DNA from: Candidatus Mcinerneyibacteriota bacterium
Lineage (GTDB): Bacteria > AUK180 > JAQVHJ01
Reading direction: 5' to 3'
DNA: 6,702 nt
Assembly (NCBI GenBank): GCA_030630935.1
Contig: DAOVMD010000170.1
Location: 1-6,702, forward strand
Every line of letters begins with the position of its first letter. Within the stretch, counting starts at the first letter, position 1. A model generated the notes under the pieces. The model was not told the origin of the DNA and ran no database searches. It saw only the letters and a list, made by a program, of their open reading frames with translations. Shown one piece after another: positions 1 through 5,414 of this stretch. Position numbers and translations under genes: made by a program.

Positions 1-77
1 TGACCGAAGTAATCTCGCTTTAAAGAAAAACACTAGATTGCCGCAGTCGTCGTAATTCTCCTCCTTCGCAATGACAA
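1..77 (-). repeat. Dispersed GTCATTGCGA-type repeat, copy 1, cut by window edge
   Basis: Read on the minus strand, bases 77 to 35 begin TTGTCATTGCGA and end CTGCGGCAATCT. They match bases 4364-4406 on the plus strand at 38 of 43 positions without gaps. Similarity resumes further in: CGAGATTAC at 17-9 (minus) corresponds to 4431-4439. The element therefore extends to, and probably past, the left edge. The sequence resembles the widespread bacterial intergenic repeats with GTCATTGCGAG...GCAATCTC ends (family resemblance from memory). No protein is encoded. Just downstream, GTAGG (87-91) can pair with CCTCTAC (96-102) with a small bulge, and GGACAGCCTC (90-99) recurs at 4568-4577. Confidence 0.75.
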
Positions 78-208
78 AATGGGGTTGTAGGACAGCCTCT
101 ACGTGGTACACCATCAATCTGATATATTTAGGTAAAATTAACAACTCTTATAATTCCTTTTATAACCTTGTTCTTTAGAATAAATATTCTTTTATATTAA
201 AAAAATCC

Positions 209-237
209 TTGAAATTTTGCGAAATTAATATTATAAT
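209..237 (+). promoter_or_regulatory. Sigma-70-type promoter of gene 1
   Basis: TTGAAA (209-214, five of six matches to the -35 consensus) is followed after exactly 17 bases by a perfect TATAAT (232-237). This is the best promoter in the window. Transcription would start near 244-245, giving a leader of about 33 bases before the ATG at 278. The leader contains AAAGGA (263-268), nine bases upstream of the start codon, as the ribosome-binding site. No operator-like palindrome is obvious over the promoter. Confidence 0.75.
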
Positions 238-277
238 ACTTACGTAGATATAAACATATAACAAAGGATTTACAGAT

Positions 278-2260
278 ATGGGAATATTTTCAGCTTTTAT
301 AATATTAACAATTCCAGTGATTATCAAGACTTTATTATTTAATCAGCTGGTATTTACAAGTGAAGAACGTCGTCGTGGCTCTCTGATACACCGCTTTATT
401 ATTTTCTACTTGTTTTCTTTCTTCTCAATTATAATTTTATGGATTATTTTTAACTTAACTTCACCGGAATTATTTTTGTTCTTAAGAAACAAGGCATATC
501 TTTATTTCTTGTTTTTACCGGTCTTACATATTTTCCTGGATTTATTTCTTATTGGCAAGGTCGGAGGTAGTTTCTTTAAAAGTATAAAACAGACCGTTAC
601 ATCCTTTCTATTATTCTGTGTTGAGATAGATTTTATTTTAATCTTCTTGTTCAATGAAATCCCTCTGAGTTTTAAAAATAATCAAATTTATATCTTTGCA
701 ATTGGATTATTATTAACGGTAATTATCTGTACGACTATTTTGATCCTGGCTGATTATGGAAGGAAACAGTTCCTAAAATTAATCTATATCATTGTTGGTC
801 TTTTAATCTTAAATTTCTATCTTGCAAGTTTTAAACTGCTGACAATACCATATCTTTATTCTCAGCGTATTGTAAAACCGAATTTCTCAAGTTTCTTGTC
901 TTCAAATCTGATTCAGCAGCAGGAATTGGTAAAATTAAAAAATATCAATATTGAATTTTCTTTAAAGGATATGCTCGATTATTATTCTGATGATAGATAC
1001 CTTTATTTTTTAAAACATAAACTTAATTCAAGGGAAGTTAACGTTTATAAGTATGATGAAACGGGTGAGACCGCTGCAGAGATTTTTAATATAACGACTA
1101 AAAAACCAGTTAAGTTTTCATTCTTTATTGATAATTACATAATTAACCATAGTACATCGTTCATTGAAATATTTAATGTTTCGGATTTTAAAACTGATGA
1201 ACCGATAAAATCAATCTTCTCCCATAGTTTTAGATCAAAGCAAAAGATATTTTATACGTTATCATTCAAAGGCAGGATACGTGTTTTAGTTGAGGAGAAA
1301 AACGATTTAAAGATTTATCAGTACTCAGAGAAATATAAGAAATTGAAGTTAGTAAAGGTATTTAAAGACATTGATATTAAAGCAATAAGAAGATATAAGA
1401 TTATCCAAATGGCAGAAGAAAAGTTTATGGTTGCAGATATTTACCGGTCTAAGAATGAATATTTTATTACTACAGATTTTAAGTTCTATGAAAACTTAAT
1501 AATTGAACCCTTTGATAATATGAAGTACCTGGTCGCCAAGAATTATTTCTTAAAAGATGATATTTTATACGTTTTATTTATTTCGACTGATAATAACCTG
1601 GAGTACCCGGAATTCTTCATAGGGTATATGGATAACGGTTCAATGAAATTTTTCCCTTTATCTTTCTACTTGAGAGCAAGGTATTATAAATTGAAGGTTT
1701 TTAAGGATGCATATAAAATTTTAATGGTTTCAAGTGTTGATATAAAAATAATTAGCTTCCCTATTAATTGGAAGGCGATTGATACGGATAAGGACGGGTT
1801 CTCTGATTTTGAAGAGTTCAGGTTTAGTTCAAATTATAAAGCTGCAGACACAGATTATGATGGGTATACAGATATTGAAGATACAATTTCATTATCCGGA
1901 AATAAAAGGCGACCAATTTTAAATAAAATTCTTTCTAATGAGTTAAAAGAACTTGTCGAGACCATGAACTGGGATCCTGCACGAATTGTTTTCTTGACAA
2001 ACTATAAGCTATCTCCTGAATACTTTTCAAGAAAATGGATTCAGCAGTTAACTCCGGAAGAAGGTGCAGTCTGGGATTATTCCTTGTCATTAGGAGCATC
2101 TGAAGAAAGAAATGAGTACCCTGAGTTTATATTCAAACAAGACTTATTTAAAATGCTGGTATTTGAACTTCAGGAAACCGGGAGCTTGAAATTATATTTT
2201 AACCTTTTTGGAAAACCAATTTTAATATTTAGAAAGGCGATGATAACTAAAAAACAGTGA
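278..2260 (+). CDS. Six-helix membrane protein with extracytoplasmic beta-rich region and twin DxDxDG calcium-loop motifs
   Basis: I do not recognise this 660-residue protein as a named family. Six hydrophobic helices lie at about residues 3-21, 38-60, 73-93, 106-127, 136-158 and 165-188. The positive charges fall in the loops after helices 1, 3 and 5 (for example RRR 31-33), so the remaining ~470 residues should lie outside the inner membrane. Residues ~235-500 show repeated beta-strand pairs with polar turns, suggesting a six-bladed propeller-like fold (inference). Two Asp-rich loops follow, 22 residues apart: D502-T-D504-K-D506-G with D510 and E513, and D524-T-D526-Y-D528-G with D532 and D535. 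The spacing fits EF-hand or thrombospondin-type-3 calcium-binding loops. A further ~120-residue C-terminal domain is unassigned. The start is supported by AAAGGA nine bases upstream and a strong promoter. It appears to be a single-gene unit, with a spacer of nearly 400 bases before the next gene. A sensor, anchoring or envelope-maintenance role is possible, but none is shown. Confidence 0.9.
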   Translation: MGIFSAFIILTIPVIIKTLLFNQLVFTSEERRRGSLIHRFIIFYLFSFFSIIILWIIFNLTSPELFLFLRNKAYLYFLFLPVLHIFLDLFLIGKVGGSFFKSIKQTVTSFLLFCVEIDFILIFLFNEIPLSFKNNQIYIFAIGLLLTVIICTTILILADYGRKQFLKLIYIIVGLLILNFYLASFKLLTIPYLYSQRIVKPNFSSFLSSNLIQQQELVKLKNINIEFSLKDMLDYYSDDRYLYFLKHKLNSREVNVYKYDETGETAAEIFNITTKKPVKFSFFIDNYIINHSTSFIEIFNVSDFKTDEPIKSIFSHSFRSKQKIFYTLSFKGRIRVLVEEKNDLKIYQYSEKYKKLKLVKVFKDIDIKAIRRYKIIQMAEEKFMVADIYRSKNEYFITTDFKFYENLIIEPFDNMKYLVAKNYFLKDDILYVLFISTDNNLEYPEFFIGYMDNGSMKFFPLSFYLRARYYKLKVFKDAYKILMVSSVDIKIISFPINWKAIDTDKDGFSDFEEFRFSSNYKAADTDYDGYTDIEDTISLSGNKRRPILNKILSNELKELVETMNWDPARIVFLTNYKLSPEYFSRKWIQQLTPEEGAVWDYSLSLGASEERNEYPEFIFKQDLFKMLVFELQETGSLKLYFNLFGKPILIFRKAMITKKQ

Positions 2261-2275
2261 CATCTGAGATGTCAC
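2257..2275 (+). terminator. Perfect hairpin overlapping the gene 1 stop codon
   Basis: GTGACATC (2257-2264) and GATGTCAC (2268-2275) form an eight-base-pair perfect stem with a three-base loop TGA. The stop codon of gene 1 (2258-2260) lies inside the left arm. No run of T follows, so this is not a canonical intrinsic terminator. It could stabilise the 3' end of the mRNA, act as a poor terminator, or be a protein-binding palindrome. Confidence 0.4.
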
Positions 2276-2280
2276 AAGTA

Positions 2281-2314
2281 ACAATGAAGAATGAACAATG
2301 AATAATGAAGAATG
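2281..2314 (+). repeat. AATGAAGAATG-type short direct repeats
   Basis: The unit AATGAAGAATGA occurs at the start and again, as AATGAAGAATG, at the end, with AACAATGAATAATGA between. The whole tract is built from AATGAA, AATGAT and ACAATGAA-like six- to seven-base words. It has stop codons in two frames and no ribosome-binding site before its ATGs. It is a simple-sequence intergenic repeat. Confidence 0.6.
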
Positions 2315-2387
2315 ATTTTGCATTAATTATTACAATGCTTTTGTTTAGAGAGATCGGTGCTTAAAAGAACCAAGGAATGTTTATTTA

Positions 2388-2416
2388 ACCATGAAGGACA
2401 TGAAGGACATGAAGAG
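2388..2416 (+). repeat. ATGAAGGAC tandem repeat
   Basis: After ACC, the nine-base unit ATGAAGGAC occurs at 2391-2399 and 2400-2408, followed by a partial ATGAAGAG (2409-2416). It resembles the ACCACGAAGGACACGAAGG-type spacer repeats found in many environmental bacterial genomes (from memory). The unit is a multiple of three bases, so it leaves a frame open by chance, but nothing indicates translation. Confidence 0.7.
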
Positions 2417-2442
2417 AAAAAATAAAAAAAAGAAAAAGATTT

Positions 2443-2513
2443 TAACCGCAGAGGAGGTCCTAAACCACGCGCTTCGCTTGGGTTCAGGATAAACTCCGGA
2501 CGCAGAGAAAAAA
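2443..2513 (+). repeat. ACCGCAGAG/GGACGCAGAG repeat interrupted by a ~45-base palindromic insert, copy 1
   Basis: The flanks, ACCGCAGA (2445-2452) and GGACGCAGAGAAA (2498-2510), would join into one continuous ACCGCAGAGGACGCAGAG-type repeat. Between them lies an insert at 2453-2497 with outer arms GGAG (2453-2456) and CTCC (2494-2497). Its inner arms are TCCTAAACC (2458-2466) and GGTTCAGGA (2481-2489), pairing with one mismatch around a GCGCTTCGC-containing loop. The right-hand 24 bases (2490-2513) are identical to the reverse complement of 6641-6664, where a different stem-loop is found. The insert therefore looks like a separate small mobile or folding element nested in a repeat. Confidence 0.65.
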
Positions 2514-2575
2514 CAAAAAAAGAATATCAAAACATCAATCGCAAGGAGTAAAAAACGATAGAAAAATGGGTTTTT

Positions 2576-2600
2576 AAATTATCAATTGTCAATTATCAAT
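2576..2600 (+). repeat. ATTATCAATTG-type repeat tract
   Basis: AATTATCAATTG (2577-2588) is followed at once by a second, shorter AATTATCAAT (2591-2600). Such TCAATTGTCAATTATCAAT tracts are common AT-rich spacer repeats in environmental genomes (from memory). The tract also overlaps a possible -35 element for gene 2. Confidence 0.5.
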
Positions 2601-2614
2601 CATAAATTTTAAAT
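2586..2614 (+). promoter_or_regulatory. Weak candidate promoter of gene 2
   Basis: TTGTCA (2586-2591, five of six matches to the -35 consensus) is followed after 17 bases by TTAAAT (2609-2614, four of six matches to TATAAT). Transcription would start near 2621 and leave a ~28-base leader containing the Shine-Dalgarno site. The -35 box lies inside a simple AT-rich repeat, so a chance match is quite possible. Confidence 0.25.
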
Positions 2615-2633
2615 GTGGAGCGAAGCGAAACTT

Positions 2634-2642
2634 TAAGGAGGT
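2634..2642 (+). promoter_or_regulatory. Near-perfect Shine-Dalgarno site of gene 2
   Basis: TAAGGAGGT matches the anti-Shine-Dalgarno end of 16S rRNA over nine bases and stands six bases before the ATG at 2649. It fixes the start of gene 2 and predicts efficient translation. Confidence 0.9.
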
Positions 2643-2648
2643 TAAGCT

Positions 2649-4319
2649 ATGGTAGGAAAAAAGATTTTAGGATTAACGGTTTTTATTCTATTTTTACTTT
2701 TATTTACACAGGCTGCTAATTGGGGAGAGAACCTTCCTGTCTTCAAACCGAAGGTGCGTAGTGTTGCGGTCTTTAAGAATGGTTTGGGTTATTTCACCAG
2801 TTCAGGAACAGTAACTTTAAAGAACGGTTGGGCAATGACTGACCGCGTTCCAGATCCTATCCTTGGCGGTCTATGGATTTGGCCTTTAACTGAAGGAGCC
2901 AGTATTGAAGAGGTAATTGTATTTAAGGATAAGGTTGCGAAATCGATTGAAGTGATTAGTTTAGTAGAACTTCTCAAGGCAAATGTCGGGAAGGAAGTAA
3001 CAATCACTGCTAATAATAAGGAATATTCCGGGGTGATAAAATCAGTTCCTGAAGATCGAGAGAAAACGGTAGTACCTGTTAGGTCAGGATATTATCCGTA
3101 TTATAGTGTACAATCACAGAAAGCAATAATTCCTGCAAACTTAATTATTCTGAAAACACAAGATGGATTAATCGCCTTGAATAAACACAATATTTCAAAG
3201 GTAGAATTTCCGAATAATTTAAATAGTAAGTTTAAATCGATGGAAGAGATTAAAAGATTTAAGCTCAGGGTATCATCTCCAAATACTAAAACAAAGATTG
3301 GGATGTCTTATCTCCAGAAGGGAATTACATGGGTTCCAAGTTACTTGATTAATATTGATAAGAAAAATCGGGCAAGAATCATCATGAAGGCAGTAGTGGT
3401 AAATGATGCAGAAGACCTTGATAATGTTGAATTTTCATTTGTTGTCGGGTTCCCTAATTTTAAATATGCAGATAACCTTTCACCAATGTCATTATCAGAA
3501 GATGTCTTTACTTTCTTAAAGCAATTATATAACCCCCAGCAGAATGCTAATCAAATGTTCTTTAGCGGGATGTCAAATGTTCAGAGTGTAATGTCTTACG
3601 ATGGATTTAGTCCGGGAATGCCAACTTATCCAAATATCTCTTCACCGGGGATTTCCGGAAAATTTGCAGAGGATCTATTCTTTTATAAGAAAACAAAAAT
3701 TAGTCTAAAGAAAGGAGAAAGAGGATATTACCATATATTCTCAGAAGATGTGTATTTCAAACATTTTTATAAGTTAGATATCCCAAATACAATTCAAAAA
3801 AGCAATTATAGTTATTCATATAATCAACAGAAAGAGAAACTCCCTGAACAAGTTTGGCATTGTATAAAATTAACGAACACAACAAAATATCCATGGACAA
3901 CTGCACCGGCAATGGTTATAAAAGGTTCAAAGCCAATTTCTCAGGATAGAATAAATTATACTCCGATCGGAGTTCAGTCAACATTGAAATTAACTGCTGC
4001 GAATGATATAAAAATAAAATATTCAGAAGTCGAATTAGATAGAGAGCGAAATGTGAAAATCTATCATTATACCTATAGCCTTGTAACTGTTCAGGGTGAA
4101 GTGCAGCTGAAGAATACAAAAAATGAAGCTGTGGATATGGAGATTACTAAAACCTTAACGGGCGAAGTTATTGAGATTGATAATGACGGCAAAACAACCA
4201 AAACAGCAGAAGGACTGAAGACCGTAAATTATCATTCCATTCTGAAATGGAAGATTACCTTGAAACCCAAAGAAGAAATTAAATTAAACTATAAATATAA
4301 AGTTCATATCTCAAGGTGA
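2649..4319 (+). CDS. Exported DUF4139 (MuiA-like) domain protein
   Basis: This 556-residue protein begins with a signal peptide: KK at 4-5, a hydrophobic core at 6-19, and likely cleavage after A22 (T20-Q-A22). The N-terminal domain opens with VAVFKNGLGYF (39-49), a beta strand and turn like those at the start of MuiA-type proteins. The central part has GITWVPSYLINI (225-236), then an AVVVND (248-253) strand and a VEFSFVVGFP strand (260-269). These match the W-x-P-x-Y and N-x-x-x-x-x-W/L-x-x-V pattern of DUF4139. Residues 295-337 are a flexible linker rich in N, S, G, P and M. The C-terminal domain ends in LKWKITLKPKEEIKLNY (532-548), the usual closing strands of DUF4139. Length is typical of the family. 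The biochemical role is unknown; family members are beta-rich envelope proteins, some named mucoidy inhibitor A. The stop is TGATAA. In sampled rows the gene is clearly richer in GC than its neighbours. Confidence 0.8.
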   Translation: MVGKKILGLTVFILFLLLFTQAANWGENLPVFKPKVRSVAVFKNGLGYFTSSGTVTLKNGWAMTDRVPDPILGGLWIWPLTEGASIEEVIVFKDKVAKSIEVISLVELLKANVGKEVTITANNKEYSGVIKSVPEDREKTVVPVRSGYYPYYSVQSQKAIIPANLIILKTQDGLIALNKHNISKVEFPNNLNSKFKSMEEIKRFKLRVSSPNTKTKIGMSYLQKGITWVPSYLINIDKKNRARIIMKAVVVNDAEDLDNVEFSFVVGFPNFKYADNLSPMSLSEDVFTFLKQLYNPQQNANQMFFSGMSNVQSVMSYDGFSPGMPTYPNISSPGISGKFAEDLFFYKKTKISLKKGERGYYHIFSEDVYFKHFYKLDIPNTIQKSNYSYSYNQQKEKLPEQVWHCIKLTNTTKYPWTTAPAMVIKGSKPISQDRINYTPIGVQSTLKLTAANDIKIKYSEVELDRERNVKIYHYTYSLVTVQGEVQLKNTKNEAVDMEITKTLTGEVIEIDNDGKTTKTAEGLKTVNYHSILKWKITLKPKEEIKLNYKYKVHISR

Positions 4320-4337
4320 TAACAAAGAGTTGGTACA

Positions 4338-4357
4338 CTTTTTTACTAAGAAAAAAG
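4338..4357 (+). terminator. A/T-only stem downstream of gene 2
   Basis: CTTTTTT (4338-4344) pairs with AAAAAAG (4351-4357) across a six-base loop, 19 bases after the gene 2 stop. Read on the plus strand it lacks a GC-rich stem and a trailing T run. It is at best a weak terminator; read on the minus strand the T run is likewise in the stem. Confidence 0.2.
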
Positions 4358-4363
4358 AGAGGA

Positions 4364-4440
4364 TTGTCATTGCGAGAGAGGAGTATTGCGACAACTGCGG
4401 CAATCTGGGAGCAAGCTCCCTTTTTAAAAACGAGATTACG
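4364..4440 (+). repeat. Dispersed GTCATTGCGA-type repeat, copy 2
   Basis: Bases 4364-4406 match the reverse complement of 35-77 at 38 of 43 positions, and 4431-4439 (CGAGATTAC) match the reverse complement of 9-17. The segments between (4407-4430 here) differ in sequence, although both contain a TTTAAA or TTTTTAAAAA core. Internal ATTGC (4369-4373 or 4385-4389) can pair with GCAAT (4400-4404). The two copies flank genes 1 and 2 in opposite orientation. Confidence 0.75.
4407..4425 (+). terminator. Terminator-like hairpin with T run inside repeat copy 2
   Basis: GGGAGC (4407-4412) and GCTCCC (4415-4420) form a GC-rich six-base stem (five pairs with a four-base CAAG loop is more realistic), directly followed by TTTTT (4421-4425). 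It has the form of a short intrinsic terminator about 90 bases after gene 2 and may end that transcript. It lies in the variable core of the repeat. Confidence 0.5.
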
Positions 4441-4471
4441 GAGCCTGTTCCGAATATAGTAAGGAAGCTCC
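4440..4471 (+). other. Bulged hairpin of unknown role
   Basis: GGAGC (4440-4444) pairs with GCTCC (4467-4471) and TTCC (4448-4451) pairs with GGAA (4463-4466). This gives nine base pairs with a three-base bulge (4445-4447) and an eleven-base loop. No T run follows. It may be the far half of the dispersed repeat or part of a structured leader; nothing marks it as a known RNA. Confidence 0.4.
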
Positions 4472-4534
4472 TGCGCTGTTTACCGCACTTTCCGACGCTT
4501 CGCTAGATCTTCGATGTGTTAATAACAATACTTT

Positions 4535-4554
4535 CGTTTTTATTAATAAAAACG
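4535..4554. repeat. Perfect 20-bp AT-rich palindrome
   Basis: CGTTTTTATT (4535-4544) is followed immediately by its exact reverse complement AATAAAAACG (4545-4554), with no spacer. All ten pairs match and symmetry stops at 4534/4555. Spacer-less palindromes of this length are typical binding sites of dimeric regulators, although a chance AT-rich palindrome cannot be excluded. It lies 89 bases before the gene 3 start. Confidence 0.6.
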
Positions 4555-4563
4555 TTATCCACA
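4555..4563 (+). promoter_or_regulatory. Isolated DnaA-box consensus sequence
   Basis: TTATCCACA matches the canonical DnaA box exactly and directly abuts the 20-bp palindrome. It is the only exact match I saw in the window, and there is no dnaA, dnaN, parA or cluster of boxes nearby. A chance match or a lone DnaA-binding regulatory site is more likely than an origin. Confidence 0.3.
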
Positions 4564-4612
4564 AATCGGACAGCCTCAGTAGAGGTTGGGGTAAACTTCG
4601 AAAAAAGAAAAT

Positions 4613-4637
4613 AGGGTCCCGGCACCCTTTTCGGAGG
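4613..4637 (+). promoter_or_regulatory. Small hairpin followed by the gene 3 Shine-Dalgarno site
   Basis: AGGGT (4613-4617) pairs with ACCCT (4624-4628) around the loop CCCGGC, with T at 4628-4631. GGAGG (4633-4637) then stands six bases before the ATG at 4644 and fixes the gene 3 start. The hairpin ends only four bases before the ribosome-binding site. It could be a weak terminator for read-through or could influence ribosome access (inference). Confidence 0.45.
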
Positions 4638-4643
4638 ATTATT

Positions 4644-5372
4644 ATGAAGCTAAAAAAGTTAACTATATTTCTATTTATTTGTTTATTTACAATAGTGGTT
4701 AATGGAAAGAGCCAAGAGAAGGATTTTGAAAAGGAATTTGAAGAAAAATATCAGGCATGGAAGGAATATATTTCGCAACCAGAAATAATGCTAGATTCTG
4801 ATAGTACTACAAGAATAGAATGCAAAGAATTCTCTGCGTTAAGAAATTTAAGAATTGATTCAATTCCATTTATGATAGAGAAAATGAAGGAAGATAAAGT
4901 TGCATATCACTACTTAGGAGATCCTGTTAGTCATATACTTAAATTGAAAATTGAAAGTATTTATATTAAAGAAGAAACGAAATTTATATATCCTGATTAT
5001 CCAGAAGTTAAGGATAATGAACATATCATTATATATTGGTGGACTAAAGGTTATAAAAAAACAGATTCTTTATTTAAAAAGTATTATACTTTATATGTGC
5101 AATCAAGAAATATAAGTATTTTTTTATCTCAAAAAAGTACTCGATATTATTACTTTAAAATTCGTGATTTAGGAATTCAGGTAATTCCTTTAATTATTGA
5201 AACTGCGAAAAAAGGTGATGATGATTTATTGAAATTACTTCCATATCTTACAAACAACAATATAAGTAAAGAAAAATTAAGCGAAACAAAAAGTCGAGAA
5301 GAAAAAGTTAAATATTGTGAAGAATGGTGGGAAGAAAACAAAGAAGATTGGACAATCCCATTTGGTGATTAA
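4644..5372 (+). CDS. Exported protein of unknown function with a duplicated helical (HEAT-like) module
   Basis: This 242-residue protein is not one I recognise. It has a signal peptide (KLKK at 2-5, hydrophobic 6-19, likely cleavage near G21) and no usable lipobox at C13, so it is probably periplasmic or secreted. A highly charged helical stretch follows (25-42). An internal duplication is visible: F63-S-A-L-R-N-L-R-I-D-S-I-P-F-M-I-E-K-M-K aligns with F171-K-I-R-D-L-G-I-Q-V-I-P-L-I-I-E-T-A-K. Each copy is followed by a Leu-rich helix and ends in a Trp pair, W132-W133 and W228-W229. The modules are ~60-70 residues long and look like pairs of amphipathic helices, as in HEAT-type scaffolds (inference). 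The start is set by GGAGG six bases upstream. Only 42 bases separate its stop from the gene 4 start, so the two are probably co-transcribed. Base composition is very AT-rich (10 G+C in 5101-5160). A binding or scaffold role is plausible but unproven. Confidence 0.85.
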   Translation: MKLKKLTIFLFICLFTIVVNGKSQEKDFEKEFEEKYQAWKEYISQPEIMLDSDSTTRIECKEFSALRNLRIDSIPFMIEKMKEDKVAYHYLGDPVSHILKLKIESIYIKEETKFIYPDYPEVKDNEHIIIYWWTKGYKKTDSLFKKYYTLYVQSRNISIFLSQKSTRYYYFKIRDLGIQVIPLIIETAKKGDDDLLKLLPYLTNNNISKEKLSETKSREEKVKYCEEWWEENKEDWTIPFGD

Positions 5373-5414
5373 GGTGTCTTCTTTTATACATATTCCTTGA
5401 AAAAAGAGGTAAGA

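Larger units (their letters stand above)
2261..2648 (+). other. 388-base intergenic spacer made largely of repeats
   Basis: No credible gene is present. In order it holds the right arm of the stop-codon hairpin, an AATGAAGAATG-type direct repeat (2281-2314), an unremarkable AT-rich stretch (2315-2387), an ATGAAGGAC tandem (2388-2416), an A-rich stretch (2417-2440), an ACCGCAGAG-type repeat carrying a palindromic insert (2443-2513), another A-rich stretch, ATTATCAATTG-type repeats (2576-2600), a GCGAAGCGAAAC tract (2619-2630) and the Shine-Dalgarno site of gene 2. The packing of several unrelated short repeats suggests a site that tolerates or attracts repeat insertions. Confidence 0.7.
4320..4643 (+). 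other. 324-base intergenic region with inverted repeat copy, hairpins, palindrome and DnaA-box-like site
   Basis: No gene is supported here. In order it contains an A/T stem (4338-4357), copy 2 of the GTCATTGCGA repeat (4364-4440) with a terminator-like hairpin inside it, a second hairpin (4440-4471), a segment with small GCG/CGC palindromes (4472-4505), a perfect 20-bp palindrome (4535-4554) abutting TTATCCACA (4555-4563), a GGACAGCCTC word shared with 90-99 and followed by a small CCTC/GAGG hairpin (4574-4585), and a GGGT/ACCC hairpin just before the gene 3 Shine-Dalgarno site. I found no convincing promoter for gene 3. Confidence 0.7.

Noticed and set aside
1-77. Insertion-sequence end or transposon
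   Set aside because: Neither repeat copy has a transposase between or beside it, and the sequence fits a dispersed non-coding repeat better.
2388-2416. CRISPR array
   Set aside because: The repeats are nine bases long with no spacers, and no cas genes are present; no other regularly spaced repeats exist in the window.
2391-2492. Short plus-strand frame of 33 codons starting MKDMKDMKRK
   Set aside because: It is read entirely from the ATGAAGGAC tandem, an A-rich tract and the palindromic insert, and has no Shine-Dalgarno site at proper spacing.
2789-3007. Minus-strand open frame of 72 codons
   Set aside because: It lies wholly inside gene 2, has no ribosome-binding site, and encodes a composition typical of an antisense shadow.
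3916-4119. Minus-strand open frame of 67 codons
   Set aside because: It is inside the DUF4139 gene on the opposite strand, with no start signal or recognisable protein features.
4364-4520. tRNA or small structured RNA gene
   Set aside because: No cloverleaf, anticodon arm or CCA end can be drawn; the hairpins present are explained by the dispersed repeat and a terminator-like stem.
4555-4563. Chromosomal or plasmid replication origin
   Set aside because: One DnaA box with no cluster of boxes, no AT-rich iterons and no replication gene nearby is not enough.
4644-4706. Lipoprotein signal in gene 3 at C13
   Set aside because: The residues before C13 (L-F-I) do not form a lipobox, and C13 lies too early, inside the hydrophobic core.
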